Part shown: positions 35,940 through 45,589 of the stretch, piece after piece
Layout: each line of letters begins with the position of its first letter
How positions within the stretch are numbered: the first letter of the stretch is position 1
Assembly: GCF_900640115.1 (NCBI RefSeq)
Contig: NZ_CAAAIW010000022.1
Location: 1-53,442, forward strand
DNA length: 53,442 bases
Source of the DNA: Legionella yabuuchiae
GTDB taxonomy: Bacteria; Pseudomonadota; Gammaproteobacteria; Legionellales; Legionellaceae
Direction of reading: 5' to 3'
Notes under the pieces: model-generated
The model's input: only the letters and a program-made list of their open reading frames with translations
Database searches by the model: none
What the model was told of the DNA's origin: nothing
Program-made: the position numbers and the translations under genes

Positions 35940-36319
35940 CGGCCAGGCTTTGGTGGCCAATGATTGAGCTGATGTTTTTCTTTCGGCGTTGGTTTCGGCG
36001 TAGGCTTTGGAGTATGTTGTTGCTGATGATCGAGTACTTTTTCCCAATGCTTTGCAATTCTCGCTTTGACATCATCAATCGCACCGGCATAAGAATGCAA
36101 TTGACCGTGCAAAACCACCGCTGTTCCACGACCCAAGGAAGGTTTTCCCATCCAATTATTGGCATTATCCAGAATACGGTTTGCCGTTTCCACACCTAAG
36201 GCTTCGCTTAATAACTCGGGGTTTAATCGTTGTTCTTTGACCAACCGACTCAAAAAGACTTCAAAAGGCACATAAGGGGCGGGTTTTGTCAGCGTGGGCG
36301 TTGTTTTACGTCTTGCCAT
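35936..36319 (-). CDS. Hypothetical protein with Pro-Thr-Lys repeat tail
   Basis: The 127-residue product is not a family I recognise. The N-terminal 90 residues are basic and helical (PFEVFLSRLVKEQRLNPELL, VLHGQLHSYAGAIDDVKARI), followed by a low-complexity tail with a KPTPKPTPKPTPKEK-type repeat. There is no signal peptide or membrane segment. The ATG has a GGAG ribosome site. It converges on the CNNM gene, and the two stop codons overlap (35936-35939). The antisense frames here are shadows. Confidence 0.6.
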   Translation of the reverse strand: MARRKTTPTLTKPAPYVPFEVFLSRLVKEQRLNPELLSEALGVETANRILDNANNWMGKPSLGRGTAVVLHGQLHSYAGAIDDVKARIAKHWEKVLDHQQQHTPKPTPKPTPKEKHQLNHWPPKPGR

Positions 36320-36419
36320 GATTTCCTCCAGGGGTTATTTAAATTTTAGCGCAAGTGACGAGCTTAGCAAATAGGTATATCCTATCCGTTAGAGGTTGCG
36401 TTAACAGGGAGTAGCTGAC

Positions 36420-37859
36420 ATGGACACGCTGAACTTAAATTGGCTTGTCAGTGATTTAAATCGTCAAAAAGCGCAAAAGCGCTTTGATATTAAACAACTC
36501 GAATGCCAGCTTCGGCTTTTACTGACTTCTGAAGCTCCTAGCAGGGAAGTTGCAATGCTTTGCGACCATCTTTCGAAACACTACGCTGAATTTTTGCTGT
36601 TAAGCGAGGGATCGAGCCGAGATATGAACGTCCAGAATCCCCTGTTGCCGATGACATGGCAGGATCTCTTGGCGGATATTCAAAAACTCAGCGCCCGTTT
36701 TTTTGGACCGATTAAGTCTTCTACAGAACAATTGTTGGCTTCACAACTACAACAAAAGTATCAACACTGCTCGGATTTAATTTTAAAAAAAGATTCTCAT
36801 TCTTCAACGGCGGTTCACAATAGATCAAACATTCCCTTGATGCCCGTTATAGCAGCCAAAAAACGTGATGAATGGCTGCAGGCCTTAGTTCATTTTGCCA
36901 ATGAACAAGCCGGGGTAAATCGACCGGAACTTTTAGGGCAATTAAACACTGTAAACGATAGTCAACTAAGAGCGTTATCTGAAGTGTTTGCTAAGCAAGA
37001 ATTTATTGATTTAATCAATGCCATTTTGTTTTATAAGTTACATCCTGAAGATTTATTTCCACAGGGAATTCATCCTGAAAAATTGGTTTCGGTGAAAACA
37101 AGATTAACGTTATTATATGATTTTATTGAATCCTTTTATCACACCATATCCCAGGTTCTGATCCACAAAGGATTTCCCAGTCATCAAGACTACCTAGTTC
37201 ACGATGATTTACTTCCGCATGGCATTGAAATTAAAGCCGATGAGCACTGTCGTGAGCTTATCTTAAATGCGGTTAAATCATGGAAGATAAACGCCACGAG
37301 GATTGATCCCAAAGTCAGCTTAAATCAATTGCATGAAATTTTTCGTGCTTATAAGTTTTGGTTCAATCCCAATCGTTTAATAGATGCGATTATGAATTTG
37401 GAATTTAAACTGGCTAAACAGTACTCAGAGCAACCTCCCATTGATTCTTTATATCAATACATTGTGCATTTGTATCAAAGCATGTCCACCACAGAATGCT
37501 TGGATCTATATGGTTATTTTAGCAATAAGGACAGCAATTATTTTATATGGACTCTAATTTTGGTTAAACAAGGGGGGCAATTTGAATGGCTTCCTGAGTT
37601 AAAACCAAGCCAATATGCTGCGGTTCTTCGCGTTTATGAGGCAATAAGTTGTGTCATGAATGCCTTAAGAGAGGTGCTTGAGGAGCGTCATATTAAAACA
37701 CAATCTTTTAAGCATGACGCACTTCCTTCTAAACCGCTGACCCCGGGTAGAAGAAATCGCGAAGCGCTGCTGCGAATTATAACCCTCTATGGCAGTGAAG
37801 AGATTAAGCCAAATCGTCAGATCGAACAATTGTTTAAACAATTAGAATCCATTTCCTAA
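36420..37859 (+). CDS. Hypothetical soluble helical protein
   Basis: The 479-residue product has no signal peptide, membrane helix or known catalytic motif that I can identify. It is predicted mostly helical, with a predicted disordered patch at about residues 125-140 and the distinctive segments HPEDLFPQGIHPEKLVSVKT, YDFIESFYHTISQVLIHKGF and TECLDLYGYFSNKDSNYFIW. The C-terminus (LPSKPLTPGRRNREALLRII) is basic, and the final residues are EQLFKQLESIS. GGGAG lies 8 bases before the ATG. It is likely a Legionellales lineage-specific protein; whether it is a secreted effector cannot be decided from sequence. Confidence 0.6.
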   Translation: MDTLNLNWLVSDLNRQKAQKRFDIKQLECQLRLLLTSEAPSREVAMLCDHLSKHYAEFLLLSEGSSRDMNVQNPLLPMTWQDLLADIQKLSARFFGPIKSSTEQLLASQLQQKYQHCSDLILKKDSHSSTAVHNRSNIPLMPVIAAKKRDEWLQALVHFANEQAGVNRPELLGQLNTVNDSQLRALSEVFAKQEFIDLINAILFYKLHPEDLFPQGIHPEKLVSVKTRLTLLYDFIESFYHTISQVLIHKGFPSHQDYLVHDDLLPHGIEIKADEHCRELILNAVKSWKINATRIDPKVSLNQLHEIFRAYKFWFNPNRLIDAIMNLEFKLAKQYSEQPPIDSLYQYIVHLYQSMSTTECLDLYGYFSNKDSNYFIWTLILVKQGGQFEWLPELKPSQYAAVLRVYEAISCVMNALREVLEERHIKTQSFKHDALPSKPLTPGRRNREALLRIITLYGSEEIKPNRQIEQLFKQLESIS

Positions 37860-37867
37860 ACGGCGCG

Positions 37868-38716
37868 TTAAGCGGAGAAGTCTACGGTGGTATTTAAATG
37901 CCAGTTGTAGTTATAGGTGTTGACTTCTTTAATCTTGCTTAATTGCTGGCGCAATGATTGATTGGCAAATTGTGTTAAGTGATTAATAATATCTTTTTCC
38001 GTGCCTCCAAAATCCTCTGAAAACCAATCGTATAATTTAGAAACAATGAGTTTTCCATCAATGACTTGTACGCCACGGAGCGAATTAATGTACTCGATGG
38101 CCGCTTGATTGAGTTGCTTATCGAGCGTTGCGCTTTGAAAGGCGTATTTGCTAATGTTAGCAGCGCCGATACTGCCGTTATTTAATACATAATGAGTGCG
38201 TGGATCGTTCCAAATGGGGCGAATAATCCGATTATGAATGTCTTCTAAGGACATTTGGATGCCCTCAATAGTAATCAGATTGGCTCCCCATGGGCCAATG
38301 CTAAACAGTCCAGGAGAAATATTAATTTCCTGGATGCTTTCAACTGGGTAGTAGCTGGCAATGGTTTGCACCGTTAAGGCATTATACAAATTAATCCAAT
38401 ACGCCAGTTGTTCCTGGCGATTATAATCACCAATCTTAATTGCAGACATGTGAGTAATGTACTGCTTCAAAAGCATTCGATCTTCTTCATTCATATTAGG
38501 ATAATCAATTAAATTAATACCCTCGCTATTCGTGATTACATGCTGATTAAGAAAGGTTTGCCATTCCTCATGAGAAATCACGTTGTTTGACATGGGGCTT
38601 GTAATTTCCCATTTTGGCCAAAGATTTTTATTAAATGAAGCAATCGCCGCGTGGCTTATTAAGAGACAGCCAATTAGAAAACTTAATTTAAGTTTAACAT
38701 TCACTGTATTTCTCAC
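37868..38716 (-). CDS. Secreted DUF547 domain protein
   Basis: The 282-residue product has an N-terminal signal peptide (KLSFLIGCLLISHAAIA) and a DUF547 domain: LAYWINLYNALTVQTIASYY (about residue 104), GANLITIEGIQMSLEDIHNR followed by IIRP, HYVLNNGSIGAANISKYAF and SKLYDWFSEDFGG. DUF547 proteins are widespread in bacteria and plants and their activity is not established. The GTG start overlaps the recR stop (GTGA), so it lies at the end of the dnaX-ybaB-recR transcription unit. Confidence 0.87.
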   Translation of the reverse strand: MRNTVNVKLKLSFLIGCLLISHAAIASFNKNLWPKWEITSPMSNNVISHEEWQTFLNQHVITNSEGINLIDYPNMNEEDRMLLKQYITHMSAIKIGDYNRQEQLAYWINLYNALTVQTIASYYPVESIQEINISPGLFSIGPWGANLITIEGIQMSLEDIHNRIIRPIWNDPRTHYVLNNGSIGAANISKYAFQSATLDKQLNQAAIEYINSLRGVQVIDGKLIVSKLYDWFSEDFGGTEKDIINHLTQFANQSLRQQLSKIKEVNTYNYNWHLNTTVDFSA

Positions 38717-39312
38717 GTTAGGCAGGTTAGCTTCGCGCGGTTACGAAGGGCGCTACCAATGGTATTACTGTCTAAATACTCAAGTTCTCCGCCAGACGGA
38801 ATACCGTGGGCCAACTGACTGATATTCACGGCATGAGGACGAAGCAATTCCTGAATAAAATGGGCGGTGGTTTGCCCTTCTATCGAAGGGCTTAATGCCA
38901 ATATCACCTCTTTTATAGGTTCTTTGACAATTAAGGCCTCAAGCTTGGGTAACCCTATATCTTCCGGACCAATGCCATCCAACGGAGATATTTTATTCAT
39001 CAACACAAAATAATAACCGCTATAGACACAGCATTGTTCAATGGCTGAGACATCAGCTGGACTTTCAACAATGCACAACGTTGATGAATCACGCTTAAGG
39101 TTCTGGCAAAGGCTGCAGAACTCAGAAGCCGTATAATTGTTGCAACGGATGCAATTTCTAATATTCTGCATAGCATCGTCTAAGCACATCGCCAAATGCC
39201 GCCCTTTCTGACGGTGGTGTTGCAACAAATGAAATGCCATGCGTTGAGCCGATTTTGGACCGACGCCCGGCAAGCACCGTAGCGCCTCAATCAGACGAGA
39301 TAATGCATCCAT
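38713..39312 (-). CDS. recR: Recombination mediator protein RecR
   Basis: The product starts MDALSRLIEALRCLPGVGPK (HhH motif), continues with SAQRMAFHLLQ, a C4 zinc finger (CIRCNNYTASEFCSLC) and a Toprim domain (LCIVESPADVSAIEQ, then VILALSPSIEGQTTAHFIQE), and ends with LAHGIPSGGELEYLDSNTI and ALRNR. RecR works with RecFO to load RecA on gapped DNA. ATG 39312 is preferred; a GTG two codons earlier (39318) directly abuts the ybaB stop. The ybaB-recR coupling is conserved. Confidence 0.97.
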   Translation of the reverse strand: MDALSRLIEALRCLPGVGPKSAQRMAFHLLQHHRQKGRHLAMCLDDAMQNIRNCIRCNNYTASEFCSLCQNLKRDSSTLCIVESPADVSAIEQCCVYSGYYFVLMNKISPLDGIGPEDIGLPKLEALIVKEPIKEVILALSPSIEGQTTAHFIQELLRPHAVNISQLAHGIPSGGELEYLDSNTIGSALRNRAKLTCLT

Positions 39313-39318
39313 AGACAC

Positions 39319-39663
39319 TTATTCTTTGTCGCCGGTTTTGTCGCCTTGCATTAAATCTGTTGGAATATTTAACCCAGCCGTTAATTGACTAATTTTTTCC
39401 TTAGAGGCTTTTTCAACTTTTCGAACCGCATCATTAAACGCCGCCAAGACTAAATCTTCAACCATTTCGACTTCTTCTAAAATAGAGGGGTTAATTTTGA
39501 CTTCCACGGGCTCGTGACGGCCATTCATTTTAATCTTGACCATTCCGCCACCGGATTCGCCGGTTACAATTAATTGACTTAATTGTTGTTGCGCTTCTTG
39601 CATGCGCTGTTGCATTTTTTGCGCTTCTTTCATTAGGTTGTTTAAATTTTGGTTAATATCCAT
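39319..39663 (-). CDS. ybaB: YbaB/EbfC family nucleoid-associated protein
   Basis: The 114-residue product has the typical coiled N-terminus ([22 protein letters not shown]), the beta core [20 protein letters not shown] and [17 protein letters not shown]. YbaB/EbfC dimers bind DNA without strong sequence preference. It lies between dnaX and recR, the canonical order. Confidence 0.96.
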   Translation of the reverse strand: MDINQNLNNLMKEAQKMQQRMQEAQQQLSQLIVTGESGGGMVKIKMNGRHEPVEVKINPSILEEVEMVEDLVLAAFNDAVRKVEKASKEKISQLTAGLNIPTDLMQGDKTGDKE

Positions 39664-39790
39664 GTTGATCCTCGTATGGTTTATTTGAATCGTTTATGCA
39701 TCGTTTCCGCACTCAAAAACATTTCAGCATCTTATCATCATTACGTTACATGGCCAAATAATGCCCATGAACGCGATGTGTATTTATGTA

Positions 39791-41494
39791 TTATAGGTCA
39801 TCTATTAACGATGAAATAGAATCTTGAACCAATTCTCCAGAAAATTCTTGCTGCAAGGTTTGGAAAAAGGGGTCATTGCGTAAGGCTTGTTCTGCATGAT
39901 TTCTTTGTTCTTCTTGCACTATTTTTTTCTTCTGGGCAGGGGATTGGGCCACATTATCGCCCGAGTTTAGCTTTAATTTTACAGGCTCTTTATAATACTC
40001 GCTTAATCCTTTCTCGATTCGGCGGATGACCGTTGGGGTAAACAGAGAAAGATGCCCGTTTGCGATTTTAAACACCACAAGACCACCATCTTTTTTAAGA
40101 AATTCAGCGTGTTCGGCGGCGCTTAACGCCAAACCCGTTAGTTTCAGCTGACCAAGGATAAATGACCAACTTATGGGCTCGTCAACAGGTTGATCGTTTG
40201 CAACCGGCGTATTACCAGCATGAGAAACAAGGTTAGGCTCCTGATCCTTTGGCTTTGGAGCTGGGGTCATTGATGCTGTCTCTTCATTCGATGGGACATG
40301 GAGCCGATTGCTTTGCTTAGGCTCGAATTCTTCACTCGATGACTTAGGTTGCTCTGGTGCGGACTTGGTCGTTGGATTGGATTCATGAGCCAACATGGGG
40401 CGTTTCTCTGATACAGCCGGCTGAAAAGCATGCATGCGTAATAGAGTCATCTCAAAGCCAATGGCGGGGGTTGGGGCTAAATGAATTTCCTCGAGTCCTT
40501 TTAAGGCAATTTGATAAAACAAATGCGCATCTTCGGCCGAAATGGTTTGACTAAGCGCTACAAGTTCTTGGCTAGGTGAACGTAACGGATGATGGCTTGC
40601 CAATTGTTGCGTCATCGAGATTTGATGCAGCGTTTCCATCATTTCGGTAAGCACATAATGAAAATTGCCGCCTTCAGTAGAGATTTGTTGACTGATGGTG
40701 ACAATTTGAGGTAAATCCATACCCGCTAAGGATTGTAATAGAGGAAGTGCGTAGTTTTGTCGGGTATACCCTAAGATGCTTTTAACATCATCGGCTTGAA
40801 TGGCTTTATCGCTGCAGGCGATGACCTGATCCAAAAGGCTTAATGCATCACGCATGCTGCCTTGTGCGGCTTTGGCCAATATTGCAATGGCTTCTTCATC
40901 AAAGGCGAGCTGCTCTTCATTTAATATGTATCGTAACTGCTTGGCAATTAATTCAGTTTGGATAGGTTTAAGGTGAAACTGGAGGCAGCGTGATAAAACC
41001 GTAATGGGTAACTTTTGAGGATCGGTGGTGGCTAATAAAAATTTCACATGCAGAGGCGGCTCTTCTAGGGTTTTCAGCAACGCATTAAAGCTATGCTGGG
41101 AGAGCATGTGCACTTCGTCAATAAGATAAATTTTATAGCGACCGTTCGTTGGTGAATATTGTACGTTTTCAAGCACCTCGCGCGTATCTTCAACGCGAGT
41201 TTTCGATGCGCCATCAATTTCAATTAAGTCTATAAAGCGGCCTTGCTCGATTGAAAGACAGGCATCGCAGCTAAGACAGGGGTCTGCGGTAGGGCCTTGT
41301 TCACAATTTAAGGATTTTGCAAGCAGACGGGCAACGCTCGTTTTCCCTACGCCCCGTGTTCCTGTAAAAAGATATGCGTGATGCACGCGCTGTGCAGTCA
41401 GCGATTTGATCAGTGCCTTGTTGACATGCTCTTGGCCAACCAGTTGACAAAACTTACGTGGTCGCCATTTACGTGCTAACGCAATATAGCTCAT
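39791..41494 (-). CDS. dnaX: DNA polymerase III subunits gamma/tau
   Basis: The product, from ATG 41494, begins MSYIALARKWRPRKFCQLVG and has Walker A TGTRGVGKTSVARLLAKSLN, a zinc module (CEQGPTADPCLSCDAC), Walker B IYLIDEVHMLS, sensor residues in KFLLATTDPQKLPITVLSRC and a proline/serine-rich linker (about residues 370-440) before the tau-specific C-terminal domain. It is the clamp-loader ATPase that couples polymerase and helicase. At 567 residues it is shorter than E. coli tau (643). Four codons upstream another ATG is open, but the chosen start matches the family. The 4.5S RNA gene lies just upstream on the same strand. Confidence 0.97.
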   Translation of the reverse strand: MSYIALARKWRPRKFCQLVGQEHVNKALIKSLTAQRVHHAYLFTGTRGVGKTSVARLLAKSLNCEQGPTADPCLSCDACLSIEQGRFIDLIEIDGASKTRVEDTREVLENVQYSPTNGRYKIYLIDEVHMLSQHSFNALLKTLEEPPLHVKFLLATTDPQKLPITVLSRCLQFHLKPIQTELIAKQLRYILNEEQLAFDEEAIAILAKAAQGSMRDALSLLDQVIACSDKAIQADDVKSILGYTRQNYALPLLQSLAGMDLPQIVTISQQISTEGGNFHYVLTEMMETLHQISMTQQLASHHPLRSPSQELVALSQTISAEDAHLFYQIALKGLEEIHLAPTPAIGFEMTLLRMHAFQPAVSEKRPMLAHESNPTTKSAPEQPKSSSEEFEPKQSNRLHVPSNEETASMTPAPKPKDQEPNLVSHAGNTPVANDQPVDEPISWSFILGQLKLTGLALSAAEHAEFLKKDGGLVVFKIANGHLSLFTPTVIRRIEKGLSEYYKEPVKLKLNSGDNVAQSPAQKKKIVQEEQRNHAEQALRNDPFFQTLQQEFSGELVQDSISSLIDDL

Positions 41495-41513
41495 AAGGGC
41501 ATTCACTAGTTAG

Positions 41514-41625
41514 GGCGGCGGCTCTAAAAGCCTTGCCTCGCGCCCGAATCAATCGCTACCGCTGCTCCCTTCCGGGCCTGACGGGGTTCACGATCTATCG
41601 TCGCGAGGGGACCAATAGAACCACC
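41514..41625 (-). ncRNA. ffs: Signal recognition particle 4.5S RNA (small bacterial type)
   Basis: On the minus strand the apical loop signature GTCAGGCCCGGAAGGGAGCAGC is present (41569-41584 and flanks), matching the bacterial SRP consensus GGTCAGGxCCGGAAGGxAGCAGC with one changed position. The ends pair as a long stem: GGTGGTTCT near 41625 with AGAGCCGCC near 41514, and CCTCGCG with CGCGAGG. The length is about 112 bases. The RNA binds Ffh (gene at 24397-25773) for co-translational targeting. It lies directly upstream of dnaX in the same direction. Confidence 0.95.
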
Positions 41626-41749
41626 ATAATCGAAGAGCGAAGATTAACAAACTTCGAGCAGAATAGCTAGAGGCTGCTGATAATTCCTTTGTGCATCCAT
41701 GACGAGACATCCTGATAAAAAATAATTCGTTGCAAGATCACGGTATAAA

Positions 41750-42961
41750 TTAATTCTGGCTAAGTGCTAAACTCCTGATACTAGTAGAGGCTTCTATTTC
41801 TGGTGTAAGAGGTTGATTAGTGAGTTGCTCTAATTGTTCAGTTAAAGTAGCTTGAAGAGTCTTGTAGGTCTCTGCGGGGCGATTAGCACATTTTACAGCT
41901 AAATAAGGATTACCAAAGTAGGGGGCCTTCGTGGAGTTCATTTGATAATCAATCCGCGAACCAGTTAGGCGACACAAAGATTCTGCAAACTGAACGGCAT
42001 TCTCTGTGAGATCAGCAACCCTAGTCGCATCAGGCAACAAGGATTCCAACTCTTTGGCAACTAGATTAAAGCAATACTCTTTTGAAGAACAGCATCGAAT
42101 TAGGTCGCAAGTATGTGCTAAGTGAAACAATTTTGTGTAAAAAACCGGCTTAGTCAACTCCGTAACGCCTGTAATTGTTTGAAAATCGAACGCTCTTGCG
42201 ATGGTATCTACGAGATTTTCCTCATAACCAAGTTCGAGGGCGATCTGGCTAAAAATAGCAGCGGATCTTGGGCTATAACTCGGATCGCCTGTCCATCCTA
42301 GCTCGTTGGTACGGCCTGAGCGAAATAAAAAAGCAGCCAATGCCAAGCCACTTAATTCTTGAGAAGTTAAATCAATTAATTGAGATCTTGGAGGTTGATT
42401 AAAATGTTTCGTCAATGCATAAAAATAGTATATTAGGACATTGCTTCGTAAAGCATGGGTTGTACCATGATTAGTATGAAACGCAATCTGACCGCGGCGT
42501 TCCTCATAGTCGAGCGGTGCATCTGCATAAGGAGTTTCAATTAAATCCTGTGATAATTCCTCATATAAAGAAGCGCTATCAATGCTTGGATTTTCCCAGT
42601 ATCGAATATATGAATCAAGCGGGCGATAAGCATAGACTAAATGATTATGTTCAATTGATGAGGACAGCTCATCGCTGAGCTGAATCTTTTTTTTCTGGCC
42701 CACTTCTAATAAGTTCGAGATTTGCTCACGTTCGAAATCATCCAAATGAAAGCAAAACGTCTTATTAGGAGTAAATTCGGTAATATTAATCGATAGATTT
42801 TTTAAATAATTTATTACAGCATCACTTAAGGAAGACAGCTCAGAGGATTTAATATAACGATATTGATTGCCGTAGGATAACTTATAAACATTCCGATCAT
42901 GATATACCCTCTCACCATTCCTTTGATAGGGCTCAATCGCGATTAAAAACTCTTTCTTCAT
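41750..42961 (-). CDS. Stand-alone SidE-type phosphodiesterase domain protein (DupA/DupB-like architecture)
   Basis: The 403-residue soluble protein carries the motif set of the SidE-family phosphodiesterase (PDE) domain: FHTNHGTTHALRS (His165, His169), AAFLFRSGRTNE (Glu220) and LFHLAHTCDLIRCC (His283). These correspond in order and spacing to the catalytic His-Glu-His of SdeA (H277, E340, H407). About 150 N-terminal residues of unknown fold precede the domain and about 110 helical residues follow. There is no ADP-ribosyltransferase domain, so the architecture matches DupA/DupB, which remove phosphoribosyl-linked ubiquitin from host proteins, and not the SidE writers. The domain call is strong on motifs; the eraser role is inferred. 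A 66-bp exact copy of its start region recurs at 45590-45655. Confidence 0.8.
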   Translation of the reverse strand: MKKEFLIAIEPYQRNGERVYHDRNVYKLSYGNQYRYIKSSELSSLSDAVINYLKNLSINITEFTPNKTFCFHLDDFEREQISNLLEVGQKKKIQLSDELSSSIEHNHLVYAYRPLDSYIRYWENPSIDSASLYEELSQDLIETPYADAPLDYEERRGQIAFHTNHGTTHALRSNVLIYYFYALTKHFNQPPRSQLIDLTSQELSGLALAAFLFRSGRTNELGWTGDPSYSPRSAAIFSQIALELGYEENLVDTIARAFDFQTITGVTELTKPVFYTKLFHLAHTCDLIRCCSSKEYCFNLVAKELESLLPDATRVADLTENAVQFAESLCRLTGSRIDYQMNSTKAPYFGNPYLAVKCANRPAETYKTLQATLTEQLEQLTNQPLTPEIEASTSIRSLALSQN

Positions 42962-43039
42962 GCAGTCTCCAGACTTGTGTTGTCATTGTATTGCCAAGTT
43001 ATTGTACTATATTTGTACAAAAAAAAGCAAGTTTTTATC
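42932..43039. repeat. 108-bp direct repeat, copy 1 (5' end and upstream region of the phosphodiesterase gene)
   Basis: Bases 42932-42997 are identical to 45590-45655 (66 bp), and the following 42 bases remain similar (about 11 mismatches). The copy contains the first ten codons of the phosphodiesterase gene (MKKEFLIAIE on the minus strand) and its upstream region. The two direct copies enclose the 786-residue coiled-coil gene. Confidence 0.9.
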
Positions 43040-43219
43040 CCATCCCATTATATCGCTAGAAGCTTCCAAAAGATTCCATGCTGAAAGTCAGCCATTTGAT
43101 GCGACTATTTTTTTCATAAGTTGCACGAACACTGACGTCATTAATACTATCTTAAGCGAGATGCTCTATAATAGAACTACAATGTAGATATAAACTATCG
43201 CACACCGGTGGAATATAAG

Positions 43220-45580
43220 ATGGATATAGCTACCATAGAAAAACACTTGCACGATATAGAAGCACTTGTAAGCAATTATCAACGCATGGAACCAGGCCCT
43301 GAAGCATCTCTATTTTTAAACAAGATAGAAAGGCTCAAAGCAAACTTAGACAGCTTGGCGCTCGATGATACAGCAATAAAACAACAAGGAAAAAACACTC
43401 GCCAATTAATAAAATCCATTGAATCACGCATGTTTTCTGTGCTTATTTCTAAACTTGATAGCGGTTTACAAATAACCAATCTTAAGAATAAGAAATTCAT
43501 TGAACAGATTGCTATCGATATGAAAGAATACCGAACCGCACTTGAATCATCCAAGCCTAACGCTTTTCTTCCGATAGATATCATGACCACACTACTTAAC
43601 AGTTATCATGATAGCTTTTACCAGCAACTCACGACGCCACGTGCAATGATCAATATCCCTGAAGTCGCCGAAGAGGCCCCGGTCCGAAAAAAAAGAAAGG
43701 CCCGCATGGTTAAGATCAAAACGTTTGATGAGGTTCTTGAGGAACTTGAAAAACAAAGCGAACAACTTAGGAATAAAGTAAAGGCGCAACAAGACAAATT
43801 AAAGTTAGTTTATGATAAAGCATGTCATACTCCACTGTCTGATGAAGACAAACAAGACCTATTGATTGCGAAAAATAGAAGCTCAATTATTGCCTGCATA
43901 AATACGCTGGAGGAATTAAAAAGGGAAAGAAAATTATTAAATGCCAAGCGTATCGTCTGCCGGTTTCAATGGGCTGGCTCCGCGCTTAACCAATTAAATA
44001 CCAAGCAGCGGAAGCAGATAATTCTGGCGCTTACCATTATCGGCGCTCTAAAGCCTGGCATTGAACCGGACGCATTAACGCAAGAGCACCTGGATTTACT
44101 GAATATAAAAGGGGCTGAATTGCAAAAAAAACAATTTTATCCACAAATGATTCAGCAGGTTATTGAGTACGATAAAGGCTATTTAGAAAAATTAATGTCA
44201 TTTGAAACGGTAATCAGCGAGGCAACCAGTCAAATATTAGAGCGACAAAACGAACGGGATAATCCTAAAATACAAACCGACCTTGATAATAAAATAAGTG
44301 ATTTAAATGCTACGTTCTATCTTTCAATACAATCGTTACCAATAGACAGTGACCCTGCTGTTAAGCCATTACTGACCAAACACCAGGCAATATTTGCAAA
44401 AATAGCACCCTTATTAAGCGCGCAAAAAACCGCAACCGATGGGTTGCGGCTAATCCCACAGCAAGCCGAACGAATTGCCAGGCAAATAGCAATCAATCAA
44501 CAACTGATAAAGACTTTAAAACCAATAGAAGACCAACTAGTCACTAGTTTAGAAGCACTAACATCTGCACGAAAAGAAGCTATTGAGAAAAGAAAAATCC
44601 AGGCCACTGAAGCAAAAGCTATGCTCAATATAAAGGTAATCCAGGCTTTGGAGCAAATTAAATGTTTACATACAAAATATTCTCTTCACCCTGATTTCAA
44701 AGCAGCTGTAAAAACAGCTAAACCAATTATAACAACCATGTTTGAAACGATTAATCGATTGCCTATTGATAAGCCAATGAACACAATCACAAGACTACAA
44801 ACTGAAGAAAAAAATCTACAGTTGGCAATGGAGCCCATATTGGACGTATTGTTAAAGGAAATCATACGTCTTCAAAACCTTATAATTCAGTTAAAAGAAG
44901 AAAAGACTCTTAAAGACGTAGATGGATTTAGCGTTCAGGAAATTAAGGTGATAGAAGATAAGTTGCTCGCAATAGATACTGAGACTATAAAAAATTTCAA
45001 GCCTTTGGATGAATTCAATCGCATTAATGAAGAGTTAGAAAGCATAACTGCTGCTCTTAAAGAGAAGAAGGGGATTGCTGAAAGCCTGAAGCTAGATATT
45101 CAAGAGCGATCAGGTTCTGAAGCGGTTAAGGCAATTAAGAAGATGATTGAAAAAATCGAAGTCGAACAACAATCTATCCAGAAAAAAAATCCAACTGATC
45201 CACGTCTTTATATATTTTCCGACATTCAAACGGGCTTAAGGCAGCAGTTAACCCCTTATCTCCAGTTAAAAACAGACATCAACACTTTTATTACTCAATC
45301 GATAAATACAATAAATAACAACCTTTCCCCAAATAGTCTAAAGAAATTAACAGACGCGGTTGCCAACCCCTTTATTAAATTTATTCGTCGCTTATTGCAA
45401 CCCATTAATCAACTAATCCAGCGAATGAAAAACAACCCTTATCGATCGAATTTTTTTGCTAAGCCCACGGAACGCAGTATTGCCCAGGCAGCCAACGAGG
45501 CATTAAATAAACTGAAAAAAACCCTGGATGTCTGTGAGTCGCAGCACCAGCCCCCTATTCCCCCTTATCAAAAGACTTGA
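43220..45580 (+). CDS. Long coiled-coil effector-like protein
   Basis: The 786-residue protein is rich in Lys, Glu, Gln and Leu and predicted almost entirely helical or coiled coil, with no signal peptide and no enzymatic motif that I recognise. Notable parts are a basic patch RKKRKARMVKIK at about residue 155, heptad regions at 180-250 and 380-460, and a C-terminal block FIKFIRRLLQPINQLIQRMK and NNPYRSNFFAKPTERS. That block resembles the hydrophobic-helix-plus-FF-KP block of the coiled-coil protein at 27841-28620. ATG 43220 is preferred (GGTGG upstream); a GTG at 43208 is also open. It is inserted between direct repeats and is a likely Dot/Icm substrate by composition only. Confidence 0.65.
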   Translation: MDIATIEKHLHDIEALVSNYQRMEPGPEASLFLNKIERLKANLDSLALDDTAIKQQGKNTRQLIKSIESRMFSVLISKLDSGLQITNLKNKKFIEQIAIDMKEYRTALESSKPNAFLPIDIMTTLLNSYHDSFYQQLTTPRAMINIPEVAEEAPVRKKRKARMVKIKTFDEVLEELEKQSEQLRNKVKAQQDKLKLVYDKACHTPLSDEDKQDLLIAKNRSSIIACINTLEELKRERKLLNAKRIVCRFQWAGSALNQLNTKQRKQIILALTIIGALKPGIEPDALTQEHLDLLNIKGAELQKKQFYPQMIQQVIEYDKGYLEKLMSFETVISEATSQILERQNERDNPKIQTDLDNKISDLNATFYLSIQSLPIDSDPAVKPLLTKHQAIFAKIAPLLSAQKTATDGLRLIPQQAERIARQIAINQQLIKTLKPIEDQLVTSLEALTSARKEAIEKRKIQATEAKAMLNIKVIQALEQIKCLHTKYSLHPDFKAAVKTAKPIITTMFETINRLPIDKPMNTITRLQTEEKNLQLAMEPILDVLLKEIIRLQNLIIQLKEEKTLKDVDGFSVQEIKVIEDKLLAIDTETIKNFKPLDEFNRINEELESITAALKEKKGIAESLKLDIQERSGSEAVKAIKKMIEKIEVEQQSIQKKNPTDPRLYIFSDIQTGLRQQLTPYLQLKTDINTFITQSINTINNNLSPNSLKKLTDAVANPFIKFIRRLLQPINQLIQRMKNNPYRSNFFAKPTERSIAQAANEALNKLKKTLDVCESQHQPPIPPYQKT

Positions 45581-45589
45581 TCCCTAAAA

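Noticed and set aside
39921..39930. A7 run in dnaX as a programmed frameshift site producing gamma
   Set aside because: The run (minus strand) is near codon 525, well after the position where E. coli shifts (about 430), and does not fit the A-AAA-AAG frame. No supporting stem-loop was seen.
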